Assembly: GCA_048013815.1 (NCBI GenBank)
Contig: CM106585.1
Location: 23,994,001 to 24,058,000, forward strand
Length of the DNA: 64,000 nt
DNA from: Setoptus koraiensis
Lineage: Eukaryota > Arthropoda
Direction of reading: 5' to 3'
Position 1 is the first letter of the stretch; every line of letters begins with the position of its first letter. Made by a program: the position numbers and the translations under genes. The notes beneath the pieces were generated by a model, which was given only the letters and a program-made list of their open reading frames with translations, was not told where the DNA came from and searched no databases. Of the stretch, positions 47,950 to 59,680 are shown piece after piece.

Positions 47950-50900
47950 CTAAACTCGCGCTCTTATTTTGAAATAGATGGTGACAAAAGTGACTATTCT
48001 GATTATCACCAACATTAGCGCTAAAGCGCCAAAACTATACCAAAGGTCCGAATCTTTTAGATCAAACTCAATCATTGCATAGGGTGCCACTTGTTGGCAT
48101 TGGCTGATGTGCTGGCCAAATGTTTTTGCTTTTGTGAGCGCGGATAGCATCTTGTCGACAACGTCAATATTTGGATCAACATTGGTGGTGGTTCTATTGT
48201 GTTTGATGGCGAATTGCTGCAAATCTGTGTCATTTAAATATTCATTAGAGTAAGTGCCTATCCACATACTGACTGTTGTCTTCAAATGTTCAGGTATTTT
48301 GTGTCCACCATTATTGTAGAAATCTTCCTCTTCGCAATGGCACACATTGAATCCGTATCTTGCCACTATCAATCCGTTTAATAAATGAAACAAATAAGAT
48401 ATTAGTTGTGCAAACAAACGTGGCACCCAAGTGAGCGTGTGTACTCGTGTGACAAAACCAGACAATGCAAACACGGGCGCCACTATGGCCGCTGAACACA
48501 GCACGGCCGATTGGGGCGATTTCATAAGTAGAGCGCCTACGATTAGGCCACTACTTTGTGCTATCAAGCTGGCCAATATAACGAGCCCGTTGAGCGTAAA
48601 AAAGCGCCACTCCAAATATGAGCTAGGCTGTCCTGTTGCGTAATATAAAATGGCCATGGCCATTGTGTGTAACACTAACGGTATGGGCAAATCGACCAGA
48701 GTTCGCGCTATGAAATAAGACAACGAATTGTACCAACCGTTTCTGTATTCCTTGATTAGCACGTGCATGTCAGAGGGAAAAACGAGTGCCGTTATGCAAT
48801 TGATTGCGAAACACAATACAAAGGTCTCTAGAAATATTATTCCAATGTTGCTTATGCTGCTCCTAATTGATGTGAGCGTTGCTCCAATTAAATCATTTTC
48901 GTCGCTTGAATAGGCAAATTCAACCAGATCGAAGCCACCCAATTGCGGACAACTGTCAATGGAGGTCCTACCAAATATCATAGCCAGCATAATGGGTATG
49001 CAAGTGTGCATTGTTAATTGGATGCCAAAGAAAACGGGATCGCGCACCTTCGACAGCCACGTTCTGCACGACAATTGATAGGCATGATAACAGGTGTCGT
49101 ATCGGCGCTTTGAGCAGATATATTTGGCGCTCAGACACTTGTCAAAGTCTCTCATTGACGCTGGCTCATCAGCGCCGCTGTCAAGCTTGCCGTCAAGCCA
49201 ACCTTGTTTCGATGGGACACATTTTGATGGCGCTGATGTGGCGCCCTCTAGATTTTGCCGTCCCGTTATAATAGTACATTTGTTATATACCTTTGTTGCA
49301 TCATCATCATTGTTGTCACAATCATTGTGTTGAGGCACCTGTTCCAGATAGCTGTCAGTGGCGATCAGCTGTTTGTTGTTGTTGTTGTTGTTGTTTGTGC
49401 TAGACAGACAAGAGTCATGCGAAGATGTCGAGGCAGCAGACGATGATGATGCCGATGACCTAGAGGATGTAGACGCCAACGTGCTCAATCCACTACAAAC
49501 ATTTGTTACGTCATTGGTATTACCGCCACTAGAGGGAGCGGTTTTATCCGATGTAGGCGTTGCAACCAGTCTTAGCGAGGCATAATCCGAATGATTGTTG
49601 TAATCTGTGTCTGTGTCATCATCGCCACTACTTGCCGTTTGACAACTGCCCGACCCGAATCGTGTTGCCCCCCTTTTACCAAGACACTCATTGCTACTGG
49701 CCAATTGCTTATGTTGTTTTTGTTGTTTTGTTTGTTTGTTTTCAACTAAATGGTCAACCGGATGTGAGTAAGACAGCAACATATTTGTCGTGCCATATTG
49801 TTGTTTTTGCAAATAATTCAACTCTCTCAAAATGTTCAATCTGTTGTGTGACTGTGGGCTATTGTTGCAATTATCAGCATTGTTATAATTATCAGCGTTG
49901 TCATGATTGTCAGCGCCATCAGAGGCCCGTGTTCTCAAGAAGGCGTTCTCTACAACAAATCGGGCCGGATTGTAATGCTTCGGTACGGACAAACCTACCG
50001 AGGTCATTCGTTGTGGCAGCTTGTCGGGCGGCCCCTCGTAAATGGCCACACCTCCTTGTGCTATCACATAAACATGATCAAACAGATTAAATACATCAGT
50101 GTCAGGCTGATGAATAGTCAATATAATAGCTATAGGCAATGTCTTAATTAAGCGTTTCAATGTCAGCACAGTATTATAACAGGTGAGTGCATCCAAGCCG
50201 GAAGTTGGCTCATCCAATATGATAACGTCGGGATTGCTGAGCAGTTCTTGTGCAATACTGACCCGTTTATACTGGCCACCGCTCAGTTTGTGGCAGCGGG
50301 TCGACAGGCATTCGTTTAATTGCAATTGATCCACAACAGTTTGTACGTTAGCACGATGATAATTATTTATTTGATTGGTGGTACTTAGTTTCTTATTATT
50401 ATTATTAACTTGTTTATCGCTCTTGAAGCGATTCTTAATTTTTGATGCAAACATCAATGATTCTAACACAGACAAATGATCTAATAGGTGGTCATCTTGG
50501 GGAACAATGGCCACGTTAAGAGTGCGCCGATAGTTTGACAGTTTGCCACTAGCTGGCTCGTACCATTGTACTCGTGTCTCGCCCAACGCGTTGTCCTGTT
50601 TCTTGCCAAACAAACAATCAATAAAGGTCGATTTACCTGCGCCACTTGGTCCCAATATAGCACTCAATTCACCTGATTTGAACGAGCCATCTAGTGAGCG
50701 TAGCAGAAGCTTTTTCGTTTTGTTTCTACTAGCCCATCTACTGCTACCGTTGACCATGTCCAAAAGTGATGGCTGCCAATAGTAAGTGAGATCACGCCAC
50801 TCGATGCTGAATGACATTTGATCACTATTATAATTATCACTAATAGTTGAAAGAAGCGTCTCTTGTTCTTGCGCATCTTGTTGCTGTTGCTGTTGTTGTT

Positions 50901-51228
50901 TTGTTATCACCTCATTAATTGTGTAATTCGGCAGCATGCTGATCTTGCATTCTTTGTTGACAGCAAGCTTGTCATCATTACCTGTCGCGTATTGAATGTT
51001 GGAATAAGCATCCAAGTTTATATTCATGTCCATATGATGCAGATCATCATCGTCGTCTTCTTGGTTTTTGTGACATTTGTAGTTACTGTTTGTAGTAGCA
51101 TTTTGAATATTAAAGGCTGACATTGATGCCGATACTGTTGCTGTCAATTTGGCTGCTTGCTGTTGGATTGCCTCGTTAATTTTGTCGGGCAACGAGCTCA
51201 TCGAGGTGGCACTCAGTTTTGCCAGCAT
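47950..51228 (-). CDS. ABCG-family (White-type) half transporter
   Basis: An ATP-driven membrane exporter half that works as a dimer; ABCG substrates are mostly sterols, lipids or pigment precursors. It is one exon of 1092 residues. The first in-frame ATG after an upstream stop is at 51228. The order is nucleotide-binding domain then membrane domain, as in ABCG. Motifs are Walker A GPSGAGKS (193-200), Q-loop Gln244, signature LSGGQYKR (315-322), Walker B VIILDEP (335-341) and H-loop TIHQP (His373). The membrane domain, about 720-1092, holds about six hydrophobic helices and a large loop before the last, ending YFKIRARV. The two domains are separated by a linker of about 260 residues rich in Ser, Asn, Asp and Thr (about 434-694), much longer than in most ABCG proteins. 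A poly-Gln run lies near residue 111. The paralogue cannot be named from sequence alone. Confidence 0.93.
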   Translation of the reverse strand: MLAKLSATSMSSLPDKINEAIQQQAAKLTATVSASMSAFNIQNATTNSNYKCHKNQEDDDDDLHHMDMNINLDAYSNIQYATGNDDKLAVNKECKISMLPNYTINEVITKQQQQQQQDAQEQETLLSTISDNYNSDQMSFSIEWRDLTYYWQPSLLDMVNGSSRWASRNKTKKLLLRSLDGSFKSGELSAILGPSGAGKSTFIDCLFGKKQDNALGETRVQWYEPASGKLSNYRRTLNVAIVPQDDHLLDHLSVLESLMFASKIKNRFKSDKQVNNNNKKLSTTNQINNYHRANVQTVVDQLQLNECLSTRCHKLSGGQYKRVSIAQELLSNPDVIILDEPTSGLDALTCYNTVLTLKRLIKTLPIAIILTIHQPDTDVFNLFDHVYVIAQGGVAIYEGPPDKLPQRMTSVGLSVPKHYNPARFVVENAFLRTRASDGADNHDNADNYNNADNCNNSPQSHNRLNILRELNYLQKQQYGTTNMLLSYSHPVDHLVENKQTKQQKQHKQLASSNECLGKRGATRFGSGSCQTASSGDDDTDTDYNNHSDYASLRLVATPTSDKTAPSSGGNTNDVTNVCSGLSTLASTSSRSSASSSSAASTSSHDSCLSSTNNNNNNNKQLIATDSYLEQVPQHNDCDNNDDDATKVYNKCTIITGRQNLEGATSAPSKCVPSKQGWLDGKLDSGADEPASMRDFDKCLSAKYICSKRRYDTCYHAYQLSCRTWLSKVRDPVFFGIQLTMHTCIPIMLAMIFGRTSIDSCPQLGGFDLVEFAYSSDENDLIGATLTSIRSSISNIGIIFLETFVLCFAINCITALVFPSDMHVLIKEYRNGWYNSLSYFIARTLVDLPIPLVLHTMAMAILYYATGQPSSYLEWRFFTLNGLVILASLIAQSSGLIVGALLMKSPQSAVLCSAAIVAPVFALSGFVTRVHTLTWVPRLFAQLISYLFHLLNGLIVARYGFNVCHCEEEDFYNNGGHKIPEHLKTTVSMWIGTYSNEYLNDTDLQQFAIKHNRTTTNVDPNIDVVDKMLSALTKAKTFGQHISQCQQVAPYAMIEFDLKDSDLWYSFGALALMLVIIRIVTFVTIYFKIRARV

Positions 51229-51581
51229 TGTGAATGATTCAAACTGGGCTCTAGTGAGACTATTTGAGCAATTCAAGTTGCACCAATTAGTTGAGTATGT
51301 GCTAGTGATGATTTAGAATGAGGATAATCTGTGTTGATAATCTAAAAGAATGAAGAACAATTGATCACATAAGTATGAACAGGGCGCGAGAGAGCAACTC
51401 GAACATTACGTAATAATAATAATAATAGCAGCAATGACAGCCGACAGTAGAGAATCCTAGAATTACAAATAATAACTACAGTTGAAGTACTGGACCACTA
51501 GAGGCAACTACAAGTGGCCGGCTTTTGTTGCTGTTGCTGTTGTTGCCGTTGCCGTTGCTGTTGTTGACGTGTCAGAAGCGC

Positions 51582-51614
51582 CACTATTGTTGACGTTGCC
51601 GTTGTTGTTGCTGT

Positions 51615-51649
<35 letters not shown>

Positions 51650-51659
51650 TTGTTGCTGT

Positions 51660-51694
<35 letters not shown>

Positions 51695-51733
51695 TTGTTG
51701 CTGTTGTTGCTGCTGTTGTTGTTGCTGCTGTTG
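51582..51733. repeat. TTG/CTG array with 45-bp higher-order period
   Basis: TTG and CTG triplets are not random but repeat in blocks: 51601-51639 (shortened), 51640-51684 and 51685-51729. The last two are identical over 45 bp, and the first lacks two triplets. The array lies about 370 bp upstream of the ABCG start codon, so on the ABCG strand it is a CAA/CAG tract in the promoter or 5' leader. Confidence 0.85.
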
Positions 51734-52526
51734 TAGGCGCTGCCACTGGATTGTTTGCTGCTGTTGTTATGTTATAAGCTGATGACCATTAGATAGAAAC
51801 AGTATGGTTTTTAGACGACACAACAGGCACAATGACGATGACGAGCATTATTTTTGACGATAGTGTACGGACGAGTGAAACAGGTGAGTAAATAATAAAT
51901 TTTGTCTAGTTGGTCAATGCCGTTGCTCGGTATAAGTAGCAACAGCGGCTCGTTGTAGCGGCACCAGTGGTAGTAGCGTTAATCACAGTCATCGTGATTA
52001 TGTTGTTGCGTAACTGTTGTTGTTGTTTCTGCTAGTTTAACTGTTAGTTGTTGCACTTGTTCTTCTTCTTCCTCAATTCTCTATTTCTACTCTGGGCAAA
52101 TTAACGCTCTCTTTTTCTCAGATTGTCTCTAGTTGTCGCCAGAGACCAACGAATGTGCTGCGCTTTTATTTATTTATTCTAGCTCCGTTTGAATCTGTCG
52201 TGACTTTAATCTTTGCTCAAATGTGACCAAGCTACTTTGTGTAAAATAAGTTTGTGTAAAATACAGTCCACATACAAAATACAAGAAAAACTAGATTGGA
52301 TCTTTCAGCTAATGCCAGACGTCGAGACCATAATGCTCTATTTATATATTTATATAAACTTTATTTTGTGAACTGTCTATCTAGTGGTAATGTTGCAAAG
52401 TTGCACTTGTTGTCAGTGGAGCTTGATGATATTTGAATGAGCTAGATGGATATTGGTTGAAGTTGTGCACATTCGAGCCGATTTTGTTTGTCGTTGAGTC
52501 GAGCTGTTGCCTCTAACATTGGCTGT

Positions 52527-52575
52527 TGTTGCTGTTGCTGTTGTTGTTGTTGCGGCTGCTGTTTGCTGTTGCTGG
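52527..52575. repeat. TTG/CTG imperfect tract
   Basis: An imperfect run of about 15 TTG/CTG triplets interrupted by GCGGCTGCTG. Non-coding. Confidence 0.7.
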
Positions 52576-55546
52576 CTTGTGCCGTTTTTTCCATAAGAAT
52601 CAACACACAAACACACCCTCTTATACAATTTGTCTCTACAATCAGTCGTGAATCTTGTCAGTCATCTAGCAGATGAGACAGCAAGATAACATCTGACAAG
52701 ATTTTCCATTTTGTATCATAGATGCAGCGTTATATCATAGTTGCCCAATTAACCAACATTGACATTGACACTTTGACTGGCTGAACAAAGTCAATGATTT
52801 TGCTTTATGATTAAGATTCACACAGTCAAGTGTTTAGGCAACACATTCGTTTTAGCTCGTTTAACCCTTTATAAACAAACGCAGTTTTATTGGGGCGGAA
52901 ATTGGTGACATGATATTGGCTCACAATTTGCTCTAGGATTTACTCACAATTGTCAGTCGGTGTTCAATCTACATTTGAAGGCCATTTTTCTGCTGCAGTT
53001 TTAGTTCATAGTACAACAATTGTGCTCGCCACCAAGCGACAAAAAGACGATCCGACGAAATTACGATGAAACAAGGAGAAAAACAACTAAAACTGAATCA
53101 TCACTTGTTCTTGTTTGTCTCGTTGATGCGCCAATATCACCAATATGCGCTAAAGTCAAATATACTTTTTATTGTTCACAAAGAGAAAACAAGTGCCATT
53201 TGTTTAAAGTGCAAATATCACATGAAATAATATTTATGAATATTTTGGCGATAGGTAATAGCAAACCAAGGTCACACACCAGAATATACTCCATTATACG
53301 TGACGCAATAATTCTTTTTATTTGATTTCAATCTATCGGTATTCGGTTGGCTGTGATGGAAATATGCAAGCACACTTGTGATAGAGCTACTCTGATTGCC
53401 AAGAGTTACTCAAGAATCTCGTCAAGTTTATTACTACCTCAACCACTTGAGATGGCTTCAATTGATTCTGGCACCAATAAAAGTCTGTGGCAAGATCGAA
53501 TGCTGGCGAACAGTTGAGAGTAAGTTTGACGATACAAACACAATGAGTCTGTCTCATTCGAAACTATTGAGCCAGCAGCTATGGTAATTTATCCAGCTAT
53601 GATTGTATTGTATGGTCAACGATTCGTTCGAGCCCCCGACAGTCGCCTTGCATCGCTGCACAAGAATGGCTGCTCGTTCAATTAAAACAATCGCTGCTCA
53701 GTTTGAAACTAGTTTAAGTTGTTTCTCCTCTGACAAGTGTCGCTCGTTTCAACTGATTTCCGCCAATTTGAGGTGCCGCCTGATAATTCAACTGATAAGT
53801 TTAAGTCAACTGATAATTCTGCAGGTAAATTAAATACATTGTATTTAATTCCCATGTTTATAGTTTATTTTTATCCAGCGTTCTTCTCTTGTTGTGTCAT
53901 TATGTCGATAAATCAACTTGATATACTAATTAAGCCTTGCAAGTCTGTTGCAAGTAATTAGCTTATTTACTGACACGAAGAAACACATATATTAATAATC
54001 ATTGCTTTTATTTATTGATTCATTTGACTTTTGTTCTCCAACGACCTTCATCTCTCCTTCATATCAAATGGCCTTGAAGATAACACGCACAAACAACTTG
54101 ATTACATGACGATTTCATGAGAACTTATCATTGGGAGAGGTGCGCGAACAGAGTTACCATTGCACTTGTCGTTTCTCAAGTGGCGACACTTCTCGATGGC
54201 AGAATTACTTGTAATTATCATCATTACGTTCACTCTTTATGTAACGTACTCACAGAATATCCACAAAACCAGACGCATGATTAAATTAAATCATCCAAAA
54301 TAGATACACTATGTTTCGACATGTTTCACGTAACAAGTTTATATCACCTTCATAATGTGAACCTGCTACCATTTCACCATATACGCTACCATTGTTAGCT
54401 TAGAACCAGTGTCACCGACAGCAAGTCATGCATTGTAATGAACTGACACTAATCACGATCGTTACTCGTCTGCACACTTTGGTATCATTAGGTTCACTTT
54501 AAAGCGATTTATTCGTTAGCAACTATCATTATTATGTCGTCTGTGCGTTACTCTTTTATCAATTGAGATGTCATATTTCACGATGAGCCATTATTGATAT
54601 ATGAGCAGACTAATGCTGGATAACAAGCCAGTGCTAGCTGTTGCTATTTTTGTAATCGGAAGTGGGTTCCAAAACTTGTTTTGAGACGCGGTTTGAGAGC
54701 CAGAATGCGGTTTTCATTGTCAGTGAGTGTCTGGTATGTTTAATGAACACTTTTCAAAGTTTAACAAGAAGCTCAAGTCGTCGATTTGTCGCAATAAGTT
54801 AGCCATTGACTTGCGATTCGCAAGTTGTGATCGCATCAAGCTGTGACACATACACGTAATACATGTAAACGCATAATTGCCGTTGGATGCACAAAGAAAA
54901 TTCCTTTTACTGTCAGCTCAACAATTGTTTTGTGTTTTATTTGTGATTGTGTTGTCGTGATGGCTGTAAAGATGGTCAAATGGATGCAAATTATTATGTA
55001 ACTAATGCCATGTCAAGTGTTTTTAATCCATGTCAAGATAAACAGAGACAATGTTAGTCTAACACGAAGACGGCTGCAATACAATGCTGTTATTATGCAA
55101 GGAGCCCAGGCACAGCAACACAAGCGCTTGCTGATTCTGACAGATAGACACTTGTCTGATCAACAAGGTCATTGACGATGAACAAAGCAAACAACAACAT
55201 CAATACGACAGCGTCATATATAATAATGATTATGCCATCACCGAGCAGACCTGTCATCTGGCAACACGCTGCCAGATTACACATCATGATAGAGTGATTA
55301 TACTGCATGAATACAGTGTTATATTGTATTATATAGATGGCTGCTCATCTGTCTGTATTAGCTATTAAACGATGATGAGATTTGACTATTGATTGGCAAG
55401 ATATTTGATGGGGTGCATCGGTGGTTGTTGGCTAACAGCACAACATTTGTTGGATGTTGTTGTTGTTGTTGTTCATATGATCATTATCATCGGCGAGCTG
55501 ATCGTCATGTGATCATCGGCAACAACAACGAATGTAAATGCGCATT

Positions 55547-55605
55547 GTTGATCTTGCTGTTGATCTTGCTGTTGATCTTGCTGTTGATCTTGCTGTTGAT
55601 CTTGC
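55547..55605. repeat. 12-bp tandem repeat, five units
   Basis: Nearly five exact copies of GTTGATCTTGCT. Frames across it read as Leu-Ile-Leu repeats, but there is no gene context. Confidence 0.88.
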
Positions 55606-56858
55606 AGCAGGGCTTCACTTTGCTCGATTCACTTCATTGCCACTAACAAACTTGTTTGTTTAAACTCTCAATTTGTTCTCTCTTGCCATCATCATACCGT
55701 TTGACTTTACCTGTAACAATTAAACATTCCGTTTTATTTTCCGTTTCGAGGTCGGGTTCAATGATCGTGAAATCGTTAGTTCAATAGTGGAAAACTCCTG
55801 TTGATATAATTGTGATCATTTGATGGGCACAGTCAAATGTTCGTTGCAAGTTGCAACTTGAAATCGATCGTTGATTTTTCCATTGCATTCCATTCCGTTA
55901 ACAACCCTTGTTTGTGTGTCTGCAAACAATACTCATAAAAAATAAAACAACCGATAATTGTTCAGTGGTAAATCACACACACACCAGCCATTCATACAAA
56001 CACCACACTTAACTGGTGGCGAGATCGATACAAATTAATGATGCAGTCAGCGTAGGCCATCATGGATCAGCAGGCTGTGTCGCTCGTGAGCATGCTGTCA
56101 CACTGTTTGGTGCAAAAAACAAACCGACGATACATCTCGACCCTTATTTGCCTGGCTCCAATCGGTGAGCAATGGTAGAGAATAAGAACTGGCCGCTGAC
56201 AAGTCGCAGGATAAGTTTGATTGTCTGTCGGGCCGCTGACAATCTTGTGAGTGTGTCGAAGGGCCAAATGTAATCACCACTGTTGAACAGTTTTAAATCG
56301 ATGGGTGACTGGCGGACGCTGGCTCGTACAGTCATTAGTTGGTGACACGAGTTGACGTGCCCCTTCGATGCGTTCACCCATATTCTGTGGGCAGCTAACA
56401 TCCGGCTAACAATCTTGCCAATATCAGGCTCTCCAACTTGATCATCTCACCTATTATTGATAGGCTATCAAGCATGCGCACAAATATATCGATGATCGAG
56501 CACAATTTTCACTAATCAATATTAGTTTGTAATGCATGCAATAATGTCACATAAACAGCAATGCAGTGGCACAAATATATCAAGTACAATAGTCTCCTAA
56601 CAAGTAAGTAAGGGTTACATTATGTAACTCATACCATTATACTTTTACTTTAGGGTGTAACAATCGCGTCGCTCCGTCATCGAGCCTAGTTCTGTCCTTG
56701 GCGCTATGTAACGATATGACAACATGTGTGAAATGAATTAGTCGCTATTGTACTTGATATATTTCTGCGCATGATTAATCTTGTTTCTTTCCCCATAATC
56801 AGGTTAGACAAGTGATATAACATCACATGTAAATTTATGGCAACAAGTGTACGATGAC

Positions 56859-56866
56859 TATAAATA
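56859..56866 (+). promoter_or_regulatory. TATA-like element before glycogen phosphorylase
   Basis: TATAAATA lies 168 nt upstream of the phosphorylase ATG. It would give a 5' untranslated region of roughly 140 nt if used. Motif and distance only. Confidence 0.3.
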
Positions 56867-57033
56867 CTATGTAAAACACACAAGGTATCTGTTACAATTA
56901 AATATACAGTCACACAACTTGTAGTCATCAATAATCAAGTCTAATTATAATTAGAATAATAAAATTTACAGTAGTCACCACGTTATATTAAAATAATTGT
57001 ATCAAGATTAACTAACACTAGTATTCTGTTAAC

Positions 57034-59571
57034 ATGGCCACAGAGGCACATTTACGAAAACAAATTTCCGTTCGTGGCATTGCTCAAGCCGAAAATGTCA
57101 GCGACATCAAGCAATCATTCAATCGCCATTTACATTGTACTCTAGTCAAGGATAGAAATGTTGCCACCCAACGCGATTACTACATTGCCCTCGCCCACAC
57201 CGTCAGAGATCACTTGGTTTCTCGTTGGATCAGAACTCAACAACAATATTATGAAAAGAACCCCAAACGAGTCTACTACCTCTCACTCGAATATTACATT
57301 GGCCGTTCGCTATCTAACACCATGATCAATATCGGCATCGGCTCATCGTGCGATGAAGCCCTTTACCAACTCGGTTTGGATATTGAGGAGCTCGAAGACC
57401 AAGAACAAGACGCCGGTCTAGGTAACGGTGGTTTGGGTAGGTTAGCGGCTTGCTTTCTTGATTCGATGGCCAGTCTTGGCATACCAGGTTATGGTTACGG
57501 TATAAGATACGAATACGGTTTGTTCGCTCAAAAGATAAGAAATGGTGAACAAGTTGAAGAGCCCGATAATTGGTTGAGATTCGGCAACCCGTGGGAGAAA
57601 GCAAGACCAGAATACCTGCTGCCCATTCAGTACTACGGACGCATCGATGATGACGGGCAATGGGTTGATTGTCAGCTGGTATACGCTATGCCATACGATT
57701 ATCCTGTACCCGGTTATCGAAATGACTATGTGAACACGATGCGATTGTGGTCCGCCAAGTCACCCAACGAGTTCAATTTAGGCTTCTTCAACAGTGGCGA
57801 TTACATCCAGGCTGTTCTAGATAGGAATTTGGCTGAGAATATCTCGCGAGTTCTCTATCCCAACGATAACATATTCGAGGGCAAAGAGTTACGGCTGAAG
57901 CAGGAGTATTTCTTGTGCTCGGCCACACTTCAGGATATTGTGCGACGTTTCAAAAATCAAAGCAAGGCTGCCATGAAAAGAAAGGATAAAAAGTTGACTA
58001 ATGGTGACGCTCATCACGTAGATTTCTCTAATTTTGCCGAGTCTAACGCTATTCAGCTCAACGACACTCATCCATCGCTGGCGATACCAGAGCTTATGCG
58101 CATCTTGGTCGATTTACAGGGAATGGAGTGGGACAAAGCCTGGAAAATAACCGTCAACACTTTTGGCTATACCAATCACACCGTGTTACCAGAGGCACTC
58201 GAACGATGGTCGTGCAGTATGCTCGAGTCCATCTTACCAAGACATCTTCAAATTATTTATCGCATCAATTCGGAGCACTTGAGTAAGGTAGAGAAAATGT
58301 GGCCCGGCGACCTTGACAAAATGCGCATCCTTTCTCTGGTTGAAGAAGAAGATGAGAAAAGAATCAACATGGCCAACTTGTCGATCGTGGGATCTCACAA
58401 AGTTAACGGAGTAGCCAAGATACACTCTGATATACTCAAACGTGATACCTTTAGATGGTTTTATGAAATGGACAAATCAAAGTTCATCAACGTCACGAAC
58501 GGAATAACGCCCCGTCGCTGGTTGGTACAGTGTAATCCTGGTCTCAGCGACCTGATAGCTGAACGCATTGGTGAGGATTGGATTACACATTTAGAACAAC
58601 TCAGAAAGTTGGAAAAATACGCCCGTGACCCTACCTTCATAAGAGCTGTCCAAGATGTAAAACTCGAAAACAAAATGCGTCTGGCCGAAATTATCGAGCG
58701 CGAGTATGGCGTTCGAATTAATGTTGGATCCATTTTCGATGTTCACGTTAAGCGCATCCACGAATACAAGCGCCAATTGCTCAATATATTGAGAGTCATT
58801 TACGATTACAATCGGCTCAAAGCCAATCCTTCATTAGCTTACATGCCAAGAACCGTCATGATCGGAGGTAAGGCTGCACCTGGTTACCACATAGCCAAGC
58901 AGATTATTAAACTTGCCTGTAGCGTCGCGAATGTGGTCAATAACGACCCCGACATTGGCGACAAACTTAAACTGATCTACTTGGAGAACTACAGAATATC
59001 CTTTGCCGAGAAGATCGTGCCCGCTTGCGATTTGAGTGTTCAAATATCCACTGCTGGAACCGAAGCTTCGGGTACTGGTAATATGAAATTCATGTTGAAC
59101 GGCGCTCTGACAATTGGTACAATGGATGGTGCCAATGTCGAGATGTATCAGGAGGTAGGAGGAGATAATATCTTCATTTTCGGTATGAGAGAAGAAGAGG
59201 TAGAAGCAGTGAAGGCCAGTCCAGGTGGATACGATGCCCACAAATATTACAATGAAAATCCCGACCTAAAACTAGTCATCGATCAAATCAAGGAAGGCTT
59301 TTTCAGTCCACACAACCCCAATGAATTCAAGGATTTGATCAACGTAGTGATGAACCATGATAGATTTATGGCACTTGCAGACTTCGAAGCCTACGTCGAC
59401 TGCCAAGCAGAGGTAGACGCATTATACAATCAACCAGATAAATGGACTGCCAAGTGCATATTGAATATAGCAGCCTCTGGTAAATTCTCTAGTGATCGTG
59501 CAATATCTGAATACTGTCGTAAAATCTGGGGGGTCGAACCCACTTTTGAAAAGTTACACTATGTACGTTAG
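57034..59571 (+). CDS. GlyP: Glycogen phosphorylase
   Basis: A cytosolic enzyme that releases glucose-1-phosphate from glycogen by phosphorolysis; the first step of glycogen mobilisation. It has 845 residues, the full animal length, in a single exon. The ATG has a strong context (AACATGGCC). The N-terminus has RKQISVRG with the regulatory Ser12, phosphorylated by phosphorylase kinase in animals. [20 protein letters not shown] and the QLNDTHP stretch are catalytic-core signatures. [20 protein letters not shown] holds the pyridoxal-phosphate lysine, Lys685. No residue expected for activity looks altered. Its 3' end faces Utp14, with stops 110 bp apart. The absence of introns is notable but fits the other large genes here; there is no poly(A) scar to suggest a retrocopy. 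Confidence 0.98.
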   Translation: MATEAHLRKQISVRGIAQAENVSDIKQSFNRHLHCTLVKDRNVATQRDYYIALAHTVRDHLVSRWIRTQQQYYEKNPKRVYYLSLEYYIGRSLSNTMINIGIGSSCDEALYQLGLDIEELEDQEQDAGLGNGGLGRLAACFLDSMASLGIPGYGYGIRYEYGLFAQKIRNGEQVEEPDNWLRFGNPWEKARPEYLLPIQYYGRIDDDGQWVDCQLVYAMPYDYPVPGYRNDYVNTMRLWSAKSPNEFNLGFFNSGDYIQAVLDRNLAENISRVLYPNDNIFEGKELRLKQEYFLCSATLQDIVRRFKNQSKAAMKRKDKKLTNGDAHHVDFSNFAESNAIQLNDTHPSLAIPELMRILVDLQGMEWDKAWKITVNTFGYTNHTVLPEALERWSCSMLESILPRHLQIIYRINSEHLSKVEKMWPGDLDKMRILSLVEEEDEKRINMANLSIVGSHKVNGVAKIHSDILKRDTFRWFYEMDKSKFINVTNGITPRRWLVQCNPGLSDLIAERIGEDWITHLEQLRKLEKYARDPTFIRAVQDVKLENKMRLAEIIEREYGVRINVGSIFDVHVKRIHEYKRQLLNILRVIYDYNRLKANPSLAYMPRTVMIGGKAAPGYHIAKQIIKLACSVANVVNNDPDIGDKLKLIYLENYRISFAEKIVPACDLSVQISTAGTEASGTGNMKFMLNGALTIGTMDGANVEMYQEVGGDNIFIFGMREEEVEAVKASPGGYDAHKYYNENPDLKLVIDQIKEGFFSPHNPNEFKDLINVVMNHDRFMALADFEAYVDCQAEVDALYNQPDKWTAKCILNIAASGKFSSDRAISEYCRKIWGVEPTFEKLHYVR

Positions 59572-59631
59572 AAAGCATTTTAAGTATATTCAGTTTTATG
59601 TTTGAAATACTCATGATTGCTAGTTATTGAT

Positions 59632-59637
59632 AATAAA
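59632..59637 (+). terminator. Poly(A) signal, glycogen phosphorylase
   Basis: AATAAA 61 nt after the stop codon, on the plus strand. Confidence 0.6.
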
Positions 59638-59644
59638 CAAGATT

Positions 59645-59650
59645 TTTATT
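59645..59650 (-). terminator. Poly(A) signal, Utp14
   Basis: AATAAA on the minus strand, 30 nt after the Utp14 stop. It lies only 7 nt beyond the phosphorylase signal on the other strand, so the two transcripts should overlap slightly at their 3' ends. Confidence 0.6.
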
Positions 59651-59680
59651 CAATTCTACTTAAAAATACAATTCATTTCA

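Larger units (their letters stand above)
51229..57033. other. Non-coding spacer between divergent genes
   Basis: About 5.8 kb between ABCG (-) and glycogen phosphorylase (+), so it holds both promoters. It contains the TTG/CTG higher-order array at 51582-51733, a second TTG tract at 52527-52575, a 12-bp array at 55547-55605 and a TATA-like element at 56859. I see no gene; a few frames at 53020-53961 lack any recognisable feature. Confidence 0.5.

Noticed and set aside
51482-51746. Poly-Leu frame (plus) and poly-Thr/Ala frame (minus)
   Set aside because: Pure consequence of the TTG/CTG array; equally open on both strands.
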